Shown here: in pieces, positions 1 through 7,517 of the stretch | Layout of the letters: the number at the start of each line of letters is the position of its first letter | Numbering within the stretch: the stretch's first letter is position 1 | Source of the DNA: Amycolatopsis vancoresmycina | Lineage (GTDB): Bacteria > Actinomycetota > Actinomycetes > Mycobacteriales > Pseudonocardiaceae | Reading direction: 5' to 3' | Length of the DNA: 64,000 bases | Assembly: GCF_000716785.1 (NCBI RefSeq) | Contig: NZ_JNYY01000001.1 | Span: 682,001-746,000 of the forward strand | Notes under the pieces: model-generated | What the model saw: the letters and a program-made list of their open reading frames with translations, nothing else | Told to the model about the DNA's origin: nothing | Database searches by the model: none | Translations under genes and position numbers: made by a program

Positions 1-478
1 GCCGGGGCGGATCAGCCGGGCCGGCCGAGTAGGCGTGGGCCGGTGAACCGCACGACAGGACGTTTTGGCTGGTCAGGACCGATGAATGCCGGTTGCAACC
101 GATCGCGACACGGCCCAGATCCGGCCCGGCCGATCCACTGTGGACGGATAACCACGCGAACAGCCGGCCAACTGCCACCGGCTCGCCCGGCAGGAGGCGC
201 TCGCCACCGTCGGCGACACCGCCGACGCCGTCGGCCAGGCCCCAGACCTCCGGTGGCCGCGCGGTGCTGCTGCGGGAGACGTCGGCCGAGACCCCGGCAT
301 CGACGGCCTCGTCCACAGCGAAGCTGACGTGCCCGAGCAGCGCGGCCCCGTACAGCTGCTCGTGCGAGGCTGCGTCGTGTTCTTCGCACGTCAGCAGCAG
401 CGCGTCGATGCCTTTGAGGTCCCTCGGCGGGAAGTCGCGCGGCACGGTGACGATCCAGGTGTTGCGCAAGCCGGCCAC
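1..478 (-). CDS. hypothetical protein, partial (continues past left edge)
   Basis: An open minus-strand frame runs without a stop from about position 478 off the left end. The best start is a GTG at 476-478, giving at least 159 residues. The N-terminal part reads like real protein (AGLRNTWIVTVPRDFPP, then KGIDALLLTCEEHDAASHEQ), with GC-rich third positions. Towards the edge it becomes less protein-like, so the boundaries are uncertain. No family is recognised. It is transcribed away from the barstar-like gene at 569. A barnase-type ribonuclease would be the natural partner of a barstar, but the visible part shows no barnase motif. It could also be a decayed gene. Confidence 0.4.
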   Translation of the reverse strand, partial: MAGLRNTWIVTVPRDFPPRDLKGIDALLLTCEEHDAASHEQLYGAALLGHVSFAVDEAVDAGVSADVSRSSTARPPEVWGLADGVGGVADGGERLLPGEPVAVGRLFAWLSVHSGSAGPDLGRVAIGCNRHSSVLTSQNVLSCGSPAHAYSAGPADPPR

Positions 479-568
479 CGTGTAGCGGCTCTTGGCCCGG
501 TCGGCCCACCTGGACCCACTACGGTGACAGCGGTAACCCCGCCTTCGTCCGGATCCGGTGATACGCCC

Positions 569-991
569 ATGAGCCCGCAGCCAGGACTGGTGACGATCGA
601 CCCCAGTGCCATCGACGAGGTTCTCGAGGAAGCAACAGCCAGCGGGGCCGCCACCTACGTTCTGTCGGTCCCCGAGCCGGCCGACCGGGCCGCGTTCTTC
701 GACGCCGTCCGTACTACGTTCCCGCTCGACCCGCCACTGATCGGCTCACGCAGCTGGGACGCGCTGTCCGACTCCCTCTGGGAAGGCCTCCGCACCCTCG
801 ACGCCCCACGGGTGGTGATCGTGTGGCGAGACGCCGAGATCATGAGCAAGACTCACCCCGACGACTACCAGACCGCCGTCGCCGTGCTGGAAGACATCAC
901 GGCAACCCTCGCCGACGCCAAAGCCGCCATCGGATCCACCAAAATTGTCACGGTCTACATCAACCAACCGTCGGCGCCAGAGTCTGAATAA
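569..991 (+). CDS. barstar-family ribonuclease inhibitor-like protein
   Basis: Predicted 140-residue acidic cytoplasmic protein. The centre carries a barstar-type signature, SRSWDALSDSLWEGL, followed by a strand ending in VVIVWRDAE. In barstar this region forms the helix that plugs the active site of barnase-type ribonucleases. The open frame extends upstream to 329, but that part is arginine/proline-rich and unlike protein, so the ATG at 569 was chosen. It is longer than classical barstar (about 90 residues), with a 40-residue N-terminal extension. No barnase partner gene lies downstream, so it may be an orphan immunity protein. The family call is good; the biological partner is unknown. Confidence 0.8.
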   Translation: MSPQPGLVTIDPSAIDEVLEEATASGAATYVLSVPEPADRAAFFDAVRTTFPLDPPLIGSRSWDALSDSLWEGLRTLDAPRVVIVWRDAEIMSKTHPDDYQTAVAVLEDITATLADAKAAIGSTKIVTVYINQPSAPESE

Positions 992-1198
992 GTCCCCTGG
1001 TCCCCAGGATCTCACTGTGTCCGGTTGGCTCACCGGTCACACGGACCAGCGCTGGCTGATGCCCTGAAAGGCCAAGCCTGGGTGAACGACCGGCCCCGTC
1101 CGCAGAACGTCCGGAGTCAGCTGGGTCGACGCGGGCGGTCGACGTCGCCGTGATCGGGCTGGCGGCTGCATGCGCCGGACGACGTCCCTGGCCTGCGC

Positions 1199-1486
1199 GT
1201 GGAAACGGTGTTCGAAGTCTTGTGGCTACCCGGTGAGGCCGGACTCGACGCCGGAGAGCTGACCGCCACGGCCTCGGCCGCCGTGCTCGTGCGCCTCCGG
1301 ATCAGCTGGTTCGACACTGATTCAGCCCGCTTCGTCCTTGCCGGGCCAGCGCGGCGGATCGAGCATGTCGACGTCGACCCAGCCAGGGCCGGGCACCTGG
1401 TGTTGGCCGTCGGCATGCAGACGGCGGCGATCGTGCGCCGCAGGGCTACGGCTCGGACGAGATGTGGCGGCGGAGCCGCGGGTTAG
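1199..1486 (+). CDS. possible hypothetical protein or gene remnant
   Basis: A GTG-started frame of 95 residues that reads plausibly for its first 75 (ETVFEVLWLPGEAGLD, then LVRLRISWFDTDSARFVLAG), then decays into arginine/glycine-rich sequence before the stop. The frame is open for another 15 codons upstream, back to a TGA at 1151. No ribosome-binding site or family is recognised. Either a small unknown gene or a remnant of a larger one. The stretch 992-1198 holds nothing else I can support. Confidence 0.25.
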   Translation: METVFEVLWLPGEAGLDAGELTATASAAVLVRLRISWFDTDSARFVLAGPARRIEHVDVDPARAGHLVLAVGMQTAAIVRRRATARTRCGGGAAG

Positions 1487-1570
1487 CCGCTGCAGCGCGG
1501 TTCTTGGACCAACCAGCTACCAGCTGGTTGGGCCGAGAGCGCGCGCCAGAGCCCCTGACCGGGCCGGTCC

Positions 1571-2155
1571 TCAGGACCGGCGCGCCGCGGCCAGCAGCGT
1601 GAGAGCGGCCTGGCGTGCGTCCTCGCCCGCGTGCCGGTGGTCGTGGTGGTCGGCCACGGCCGTGGCGCCCTCGACGATGATGAGCAACTGCCGGGCCAGG
1701 CGAGGGGGATCGGCGACGCCGGCCGCGACGGCGATCTCGGTGAGCAGGTCGAGGTAGCGGCCGAGATGGCGGGCGGCGACGGCCCGGACCGGGGCGGTGT
1801 GGTGCTGGGCGGCGGCGTTAAGCAGTCCGCAGCCGCGGAAACCCGGCTCCTCGTACCACCGCTGGAGCGCGCCGAACAGGGCGGCGAGCCGGCCGGCGGG
1901 GTCGCCGGCCTGCCGGACGACGCCGGTGAGCCACTGGACGACCCGGTCACTTCGTGCTTCGAGCACCGCCTGCACGAGTCCGTCCTTGGTGCCGAAGTGC
2001 CGGTAGAGCGTTTCCTTCGACACGCCGAGGCGGCCGCAGAGCTCGGCGACGCCGATCCCGTCGAGCCCGCGTTCGTACAGCACCTGCGTGGCCTCGTGCA
2101 GGATCGCGGCGCGCGTGCGGTCCGGGTCGATGGTCGAGCCTTTGGCAACCGGCAT
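1571..2155 (-). CDS. TetR/AcrR family transcriptional repressor
   Basis: A 194-residue one-component regulator. Residues about 12-60 form the TetR helix-turn-helix (RAAILHEATQVLYERGLDG, then LGVSKETLYRHFGTKDGL); the rest is a TetR_C-type ligand and dimerisation domain. The frame is open far upstream, but coding quality begins at the ATG at 2153-2155. It is divergent from the YbfB-type transporter at 2234, and two nearly identical 16-bp palindromic sites lie in the 78-bp gap. This is the usual arrangement of a repressor controlling itself and an efflux gene. The ligand is unknown. Confidence 0.92.
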   Translation of the reverse strand: MPVAKGSTIDPDRTRAAILHEATQVLYERGLDGIGVAELCGRLGVSKETLYRHFGTKDGLVQAVLEARSDRVVQWLTGVVRQAGDPAGRLAALFGALQRWYEEPGFRGCGLLNAAAQHHTAPVRAVAARHLGRYLDLLTEIAVAAGVADPPRLARQLLIIVEGATAVADHHDHRHAGEDARQAALTLLAAARRS

Positions 2156-2166
2156 GACCACGATGG

Positions 2167-2220
2167 TACCGAACGGTTCGATCCTTGTGCTAGCGTCCGG
2201 GTCGTACCGATCGGTTCGAT
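2167..2220. promoter_or_regulatory. paired TetR operators between tetR and the MFS gene
   Basis: Two 16-bp sites, TACCGAACGGTTCGAT (2167-2182) and TACCGATCGGTTCGAT (2205-2220), differ at one base and lie 38 bp apart. The second has a perfect core palindrome, ACCGATCGGT. They sit just upstream of the tetR start and the transporter start, as expected for autoregulation plus transporter repression. Binding by this TetR is inferred from position and symmetry. Confidence 0.75.
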
Positions 2221-2233
2221 CTCGGGGGTGGGC

Positions 2234-3394
2234 GTGACAGCGATCCGGCGAGCCGCGCGGCTGGCGCTCGGCACGGCGTCCGCGCTGGGCCTCGCACGCT
2301 TCGCCTACGGCCTGCTCGTGCCGGCGATGCGCGAGGACCTGGGGTGGACCTTGGCCGAGGCGGGAACGGTCAGCACCGCGAACGGGCTGGGCTACCTGGC
2401 CGGCGCCGTGACGACGGCGGCCGTGGTCCGCCGGTGGGGTGCGGCCGCGGCGTTCCGCTGGGGCCTGGCCGTGACCGCGGTGGCGCTGGCCGGCACCGCG
2501 GCCGGTGACGTCTTCGCGGTGCTGCTGGCGGCCCGGGTCGTGGCCGGGGCGAGCGGCGCGGTGGTGTTCATCGCGGGTGGTGTGCTCGCGGCCCGGTCCG
2601 CCGCGCGAACCGGCTCCAGCACGCCCATCACGGTGTACTTCGCCGGTACCGGCCTCGGCATCGTCCTCGGCGGTCTGACCATTCCCGGCCTCGCCGGCCA
2701 GTGGCAGGCGGCGTGGATCGGACTCGGCGCAGCCGCCGGGCTGGCGACCCTGATCTGCTGGACGGCGCCGGAACCCGGCGAGGAACCGGCCGGCCGGGCG
2801 GGCCGCGCCCGGATCCGTCCACTGTGGCCGGTCGCGGCGGCGTACTTCCTCTTCGCGGCGGGCTACATCACCTACATCACCTTCCTGTCCGTGTACCTGC
2901 ACGACCGGCAGGCCCCGGTCGCGCAGGTGACGCTCACCTGGACCCTGCTGGGCGCGGCCGTCGTGGCGGCCCCGGCGGTGTGGAGCCGCCCGATCACCCG
3001 CTGGCCCGGCACGCGCGCGCTGGCCCTCCTGCTCGGCGTGCTGGCCGCCGGCGCGGCGCTGGCGCTGCTGTCGTCCTCGCCCGCGGTGGTGATCGCCTCC
3101 GCCGTCGCCTACGGAGCCACTTTCATGGCGGTGCCCGCCGCGGTCACCGCGTACCTCCGGACCGTCGTCGCACCCACCGGCTGGACCGCCACCCTGGCCG
3201 CGTTCACCGCGCTGTTCGCCGCCGGGCAGACGGCAGGCCCCTGGCTGGCCGGCCTCCTCGCCGACCGCACCTCGCCGGCCGCCGCCCTCGCGTGGACCGC
3301 CGCCCTGTGCGCCGTGGCGGCGGTCCTGGCCGGCGCCCGGCCCCTCCTCGAACCGGCCCGCAACCACACGGAAGAAATCGGAGCACGATCATGA
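2234..3394 (+). CDS. YbfB/YjiJ-type MFS transporter
   Basis: A 386-residue integral membrane protein of the major facilitator superfamily with about 12 hydrophobic segments. The N-terminus (LGLARFAYGLLVPAMREDLG, then AEAGTVSTANGLGYLAGA) is characteristic of the YbfB/YjiJ subfamily. GTG at 2234 was preferred over GTG at 2228 because the G-rich run CTCGGGGG lies at Shine-Dalgarno distance. It overlaps the following hydrolase by 4 nt (ATGA), so the two are probably co-translated. It is controlled by the divergent TetR and its two operators. Substrate unknown; export of a small toxic compound is likely. Confidence 0.88.
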   Translation: MTAIRRAARLALGTASALGLARFAYGLLVPAMREDLGWTLAEAGTVSTANGLGYLAGAVTTAAVVRRWGAAAAFRWGLAVTAVALAGTAAGDVFAVLLAARVVAGASGAVVFIAGGVLAARSAARTGSSTPITVYFAGTGLGIVLGGLTIPGLAGQWQAAWIGLGAAAGLATLICWTAPEPGEEPAGRAGRARIRPLWPVAAAYFLFAAGYITYITFLSVYLHDRQAPVAQVTLTWTLLGAAVVAAPAVWSRPITRWPGTRALALLLGVLAAGAALALLSSSPAVVIASAVAYGATFMAVPAAVTAYLRTVVAPTGWTATLAAFTALFAAGQTAGPWLAGLLADRTSPAAALAWTAALCAVAAVLAGARPLLEPARNHTEEIGARS

Positions 3395-4065
3395 CCGCCA
3401 CCTTCGTCCTCGTTCCCGGCATGTGCCACGGAGGCTGGTGCTTCGCCGACCTCACCGCCCAGCTGCGCGGACACGGGCACCGCGTCCACCCGGTGACGCC
3501 GACCGGGATCGCCGAACGCAGCCACCTCCTGCCCGGCGGGGTCAACCTCGACACCCACATCGAGGACGTGACGGCGCTGATGGAAGCCGAGGACGTCCAC
3601 GACGCCGTGCTGGTCGGCCACAGCTACGGCGGAATGGTCATCACCGGTGCCGCCGACCGCCTGCCCGGTCGGGTGGCCAGCCTCGTCTACCTCGACGCCG
3701 TCGTTCCCGCGCACGGTGACTCCTGCTGGGCGCTGGTCTCCGACCGGGAGCGCGAGTGGTACCTCGACGTCGTCGACAGCGGGTACGCCATCCGCCCGCT
3801 GCCGTTCTTCGATCCGCGGGCCACCCCGCACCCGCTCGCCTCGGTGCTGCAGCCGCTTCGCCTGACCGGCGACCCGGCCCGGTTCCGGCGCCGGGACTAC
3901 GTCTACGCCGCCGGCTGGGACGGCGAGTCGCCCTTCACCCCCGTCTACCAGCGCCTGCGTGCGGATCCCGGGTGGACCACGCACGCTGTCGACGGCGGGC
4001 ACAACCTCATGCGGGACGCGCCCGGCGAACTACTGGAGATCCTGCTCGGTGTTGCGGCTGCGTAG
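3391..4065 (+). CDS. alpha/beta hydrolase (EstC / salicylate-esterase-like)
   Basis: A 224-residue cytoplasmic alpha/beta hydrolase. The nucleophile elbow is GHSYGG (Ser at about residue 78), and the catalytic His lies in DGGHNLMRD near residue 200. The N-terminus FVLVPGMCHGGWCF is typical of the Abhydrolase_6 group that includes plant salicylate esterases and hydroxynitrile lyases and their bacterial relatives. Its ATG overlaps the transporter stop codon. A TetR-controlled transporter-hydrolase pair suggests detoxification of an ester or similar xenobiotic. The substrate is inferred only. Confidence 0.9.
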   Translation: MTATFVLVPGMCHGGWCFADLTAQLRGHGHRVHPVTPTGIAERSHLLPGGVNLDTHIEDVTALMEAEDVHDAVLVGHSYGGMVITGAADRLPGRVASLVYLDAVVPAHGDSCWALVSDREREWYLDVVDSGYAIRPLPFFDPRATPHPLASVLQPLRLTGDPARFRRRDYVYAAGWDGESPFTPVYQRLRADPGWTTHAVDGGHNLMRDAPGELLEILLGVAAA

Positions 4066-4096
4066 CCACCGCGGCCGGCGGGCGCGGTGGCTACGC
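4060..4096 (+). terminator. hairpin terminator after the MFS-hydrolase operon
   Basis: A perfect 13-bp stem (4060-4072 pairing with 4084-4096) with an 11-nt loop. It overlaps the hydrolase stop codon and there is no clear T-run. The position at the operon end supports termination. Confidence 0.6.
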
Positions 4097-4272
4097 CACA
4101 GTGGACGGATGCGGGTGCGGGCCGCGCCCACATGCTGAGCGGCCCGCTGTCTCCGGCGCACGCCGACCGGATGGGCCCGGCCCCGCGGGCTCGTACCGAG
4201 GGCGATGAACGCGCGGTCGTCGGCGCGGGCTGCCGGCTGTGGCGCCGCCGGGCGTGAGCGCAGCCGCCCCGG

Positions 4273-4827
4273 TCAGGCGAGCGTGGGCACGGCCTCCGGC
4301 TCGGCCGGGCTCTCCGCCTCGGCCTCGCCGAACCGGTCGCGCGCCTCTTCGACGAGGCCGACGATCTGGCTCAGCCGGTCCAGCACCGCCTGGTTGGCCG
4401 ACCGGATCGCGGCGGCTTCGTCCTCCGCGCGGGAGATGATCAGCTGGGCGTCGCGCTGGGCGGCGAGTTCGGTCTCCGCGCGTGCCGTCTCCGCTTCGGC
4501 GACCGCCTGCTCCGCTGCCGCCCGCAGGTCGTCACCCTCCTTGCGCGCCTGTTCCTTGATCTCCGCCGCCTCGGCCCGGGCGACCTGGAGGATCTTTTCG
4601 ATCCGGCGGCCCAGCCCGGCGGCGTCGTCGGGGTCACGGGGCGCGGGCACCTGGGCCTTGGCCAGCCGGCGCTCCGCGACCCGCCGCGCTTTCTCGTGCC
4701 GGTCGACGCGCTTCTCCGCGACGCGCACGTACTCGTCCACCTGACGGCGGTCGTAGCCCCGCAGGACGATCGGGAACCGGACGTCGGACTCGGGCAGCGT
4801 CTCGGGTTCGGAAACCGTGTTCTCCAT
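4273..4827 (-). CDS. DivIVA-domain coiled-coil protein
   Basis: A 184-residue acidic protein. The N-terminal segment FPIVLRGYDRRQVDEYV matches the membrane-binding DivIVA/Wag31 N-terminal motif. It is followed by a long Ala/Glu/Arg-rich coiled coil to about residue 165 and a short tail. Members organise poles, septa or growth zones in actinomycetes, but this is much shorter than the essential Wag31 and is probably an accessory paralogue. ATG at 4827 was used; an upstream GTG at 4857 would add ten residues. Single gene, with no evident operon partner. Confidence 0.8.
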   Translation of the reverse strand: MENTVSEPETLPESDVRFPIVLRGYDRRQVDEYVRVAEKRVDRHEKARRVAERRLAKAQVPAPRDPDDAAGLGRRIEKILQVARAEAAEIKEQARKEGDDLRAAAEQAVAEAETARAETELAAQRDAQLIISRAEDEAAAIRSANQAVLDRLSQIVGLVEEARDRFGEAEAESPAEPEAVPTLA

Positions 4828-4888
4828 TCCCCGAGTGTCGGCAAAGGCCCGGCGCACGGCAATTCGAAATCGGACCCGAAAGTGACGT

Positions 4889-5878
4889 TTAACGGGCGCG
4901 ACGGCGTACCGTGCGTTCGAGGATCCCCAGCGTGGCCTTGAGAGCGGACTCGGGAACGATCGGGAAGACGTTGCGCCGCTTCCACTCTTCGTCGATCTGC
5001 GACCAGTCGTAATAGGACGTGACCAGCGTGCCGCCCTCGGCCCGTTCGAGGCGGTAGCCGTAGATGTGGCGGACGTGCGGCCGGAGCCCGGCTTCCACGG
5101 TCCAGGCGATTTCCTCGTCCGGGACCAGCGTGGTGATCACCACTTCGACCTCGTACTTGCCCAGCGGAACGTCGCCGAGGGCTTCGCGGTCCATGTGCAC
5201 CCGGAACCGGTCCCCCGGCTGCCGGACGCGGTCGCCCTCGGCGGCCATGAGCATGCCCGACGCGTCGATGTCGACGTGGCCCTCCGGGTCGGTCAGCACC
5301 GCGAAGACGGCATCGGCGGAGGCGGGGATCAGCCGGGAAACCTCAATGCGTTGTCCGCCCTCCGCCGGCGTTTCCGCCGTCGCGGTGAGGACCGCGCGGC
5401 CGAGCGTGTGGGCCGCCATGGTGAAGCCGAGGACGGCCGGGGTGGCGTCGGCGGGCACGCCGATGGATTCGACGTCGAGGGCGTGCACCACGACGAAGTA
5501 GCGGTGCGGGCCGTGGCCGGCCGGCGGTGCGGCGCCCAGGAAGCGGGCCACCCGGGCGTCGTTGGGCAGCTGGAACGCGCCCTCGGGCAGGCCGGAGCCG
5601 GTGTCGTCGCCGGCGCCTTCGGGGAGTTCGGTGACCGTGGCGGGGATGTCGGCGACCGCCCAGTGCCAGAACCCGGAACCGGTGGGGGCGTCGGGGTCGT
5701 AGACGGTGACGGCGTAGCTCCTGGTGCCGTCCGGAGCTCCGCTCCACGACAGCTGCGGGGACCGGTCCTGGCCGGAGAGCTGCGCGGGCGGCAGGGCGCC
5801 GCCGTCGGTGACGCCGGTGCTGGTGACGGTGAAGGGGGCCGCTTCGGGCAGGCGGGCGAAGGGATCGTTGACGCTCAA
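4889..5878 (-). CDS. PEBP (YbhB/YbcL) - SRPBCC fusion protein
   Basis: A 329-residue two-domain protein. Residues about 5-168 are a phosphatidylethanolamine-binding/Raf-kinase-inhibitor-like domain (YAVTVYDPDAPTGSGFWHWA and the later GPHRYFVVVHAL are hallmark segments). Residues about 175-329 look like an SRPBCC/START-type ligand pocket (EVSRLIPASADAVFAVLTDP). Both domains bind hydrophobic or small ligands. They usually occur as separate proteins, so the fusion is noteworthy. It is divergent from the GntR regulator at 5976, with an AT-rich palindrome between them, so control by that regulator is likely. The function beyond ligand binding is unknown. Confidence 0.85.
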   Translation of the reverse strand: MSVNDPFARLPEAAPFTVTSTGVTDGGALPPAQLSGQDRSPQLSWSGAPDGTRSYAVTVYDPDAPTGSGFWHWAVADIPATVTELPEGAGDDTGSGLPEGAFQLPNDARVARFLGAAPPAGHGPHRYFVVVHALDVESIGVPADATPAVLGFTMAAHTLGRAVLTATAETPAEGGQRIEVSRLIPASADAVFAVLTDPEGHVDIDASGMLMAAEGDRVRQPGDRFRVHMDREALGDVPLGKYEVEVVITTLVPDEEIAWTVEAGLRPHVRHIYGYRLERAEGGTLVTSYYDWSQIDEEWKRRNVFPIVPESALKATLGILERTVRRRAR

Positions 5879-5937
5879 GGCGTTCCTTCCGGATCGTGCC
5901 GCGGGGCGAGTGCCGCCGCTAGATCGACGATAGCCTT

Positions 5938-5951
5938 AATAATCGATTATT
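5938..5951. promoter_or_regulatory. AT-rich palindrome, probable GntR operator
   Basis: AATAATCGATTATT is a perfect 14-bp palindrome in a very GC-rich genome. It lies 24 bp before the GntR-family start codon and 60 bp before the divergent PEBP-SRPBCC gene. The size and symmetry suit a FadR/FCD-type GntR dimer. Confidence 0.65.
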
Positions 5952-5975
5952 GCCACGATCATCTACACTGCTCCG

Positions 5976-6692
5976 GTGACCCGCACCACACGCCCGGCCG
6001 ACGCCTCCGGCCCGCTCATGCTTTCCGAGCAGGTTTACGCCCGCATCCGGGCCGCGATCATGCGCGGTGACTACGCGCCCGGCGACGCGCTCAAACCCCA
6101 GAGCCTCGCCCAGGAGCAGGGCGTCAGCCTGGCCGTGGTGCGCGAGGCGCTGGTGCGCGTGGTCGGCGACGGGCTCGCCGACCGGTTGCCCAACCGCGGC
6201 TTCGCCGTCCCGGCCCTGTCCCACCGGCGCTGGCAGGAGATCGCGGAAGCGCGCCGGACCCTCGAACCGGTGGTGCTGCGGCTGTCCGTCGAACGCGGCG
6301 ACGTCGGCTGGGAGGCCGACGTGCGGGCCGCCCACCACCGGCTGGCCCGCACCCCGGCGTTCGCGCCCGGGGAAGGCGAGTACTACAGCGAAGCCTGGTC
6401 CGAGGCCCACCGGGTGTTCCACCGCACGCTGCTGGCGGGCTGCGGGAACCCGGTGCTGCTGGAGACGTTCGACCGGTTGTGGGCCGCGAGCGAACTGGCT
6501 CGCCGCTGGTCGGCGCACCACGGCCCGGGCCGGGACCACGTCGCCGAGCACCGCCGGCTCGAGGAAGCCGCGCTGGCCCGCGACGCGGATGCCGCGGCCG
6601 GGGAGCTGACCCGGCACCTCACCCTGACGGCGGACGGGCTCACCGCGGGGCAGGCGTCAGGTAAGGAGCGTCGTCCCAGGAGCGGCCGGTGA
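5976..6692 (+). CDS. GntR family (FCD-type) transcriptional regulator
   Basis: A 238-residue regulator. The N-terminal winged helix shows the GntR pattern (SEQVYARIRAAIMRGDYAPG, SLAQEQGVSLAVVREAL). The C-terminal helical FCD effector domain contains EAHRVFHRTLLAGCGN and HRRLEEAALARDADAA, where the metal- or acid-binding histidines normally sit. GTG start with no obvious Shine-Dalgarno, possibly leaderless; ATG at 6018 is an alternative. Its 3' end overlaps by 53 bp the 3' end of the convergent hydrolase gene at 6640. Likely target: its own promoter and the divergent PEBP-SRPBCC gene. Confidence 0.9.
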   Translation: MTRTTRPADASGPLMLSEQVYARIRAAIMRGDYAPGDALKPQSLAQEQGVSLAVVREALVRVVGDGLADRLPNRGFAVPALSHRRWQEIAEARRTLEPVVLRLSVERGDVGWEADVRAAHHRLARTPAFAPGEGEYYSEAWSEAHRVFHRTLLAGCGNPVLLETFDRLWAASELARRWSAHHGPGRDHVAEHRRLEEAALARDADAAAGELTRHLTLTADGLTAGQASGKERRPRSGR

Positions 6693-7506
6693 AGAAACGG
6701 GCGGCCAGGTCGGCGACGTCGGCGGCGCGTTCCAGGACCACCCAGTGGTCGGCATCCCTGATGGCGGCGAACCGGCTGCCCCGGATCGTCGCCGCGAAGG
6801 CGCGCTGCCGGTCCGGGGAAGTGATGGAGTCGTGCTCGCCGGTGAACACCAGGGCCGGCACCCCGGCCAGGCCGCCGTCGAACGACGGGCTGCTGATCAG
6901 CGACCGCTGGAGGTAGGCCAGCACGTCGGGCACGTGGACGGCGACGTGGAGCATCGAGCGCTTGACGTACCGGTGCACCAGAGCCCGCCGTGGGATGTGG
7001 CGGTCCTCGTCCAGGCACAGCTGCATCCGCGCGGCCACCGCGGCGAAGCCTTCGGTGTCGCCCCGCTCGAGGTGACCGGCCGCCAGCTGCAGCGACTCCC
7101 GCTGGGCGGCGCTCGTGTGCGAGACCACGCCGCCGAGCATCAAGCGCGCGATGCGGTGCGGGTTGCGCTGGGCGCAGCCGAAAGCCAGTTCCGCGCCGTA
7201 GGAGTAGCCGAAGAGGTTGACCCGCGGCGCGGCGAGGTCGTCGAGGATCCGATCGACCGCGGCGCCCGCGAACTCCGTCCCCGCCCCGGGCGGCAGGGGG
7301 TCGGACTCGCCGACGCCGGGCAGGTCCGCGGTCACGAAGTCCGCCACCGGGGCGATCCGGTCCTCCATGTGCGGCCAGCCCCGGCTGCCCTGGAAGCCGC
7401 CGCCGAGCACGATCACCGGTTCCGTCCGCGGACCGGGCTGCCGCAGGAGCCGGTAGCTGAACCGGGTCCCGCCGAGGGTCAGCGGACGGACCTCTTCTTC
7501 CCGCAT
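6640..7506 (-). CDS. alpha/beta hydrolase, possible thioesterase of the ACP-KS mini-operon
   Basis: A 288-residue alpha/beta hydrolase: nucleophile motif GYSYGAE near residue 105, acid in GEHDSIT, catalytic His in DADHWVVLE near residue 253. The ATG at 7506 is preceded by AAGGAG, a strong ribosome-binding site. It is the third gene after the ACP and ketosynthase, starting 11 nt beyond the KS stop codon. A role in releasing or tailoring an acyl chain built on that ACP is inferred. It could equally be an unrelated esterase. Its 3' end overlaps the convergent GntR gene. Confidence 0.85.
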   Translation of the reverse strand: MREEEVRPLTLGGTRFSYRLLRQPGPRTEPVIVLGGGFQGSRGWPHMEDRIAPVADFVTADLPGVGESDPLPPGAGTEFAGAAVDRILDDLAAPRVNLFGYSYGAELAFGCAQRNPHRIARLMLGGVVSHTSAAQRESLQLAAGHLERGDTEGFAAVAARMQLCLDEDRHIPRRALVHRYVKRSMLHVAVHVPDVLAYLQRSLISSPSFDGGLAGVPALVFTGEHDSITSPDRQRAFAATIRGSRFAAIRDADHWVVLERAADVADLAARFFTGRSWDDAPYLTPAPR

Positions 7507-7517
7507 GATCTCCTTGC

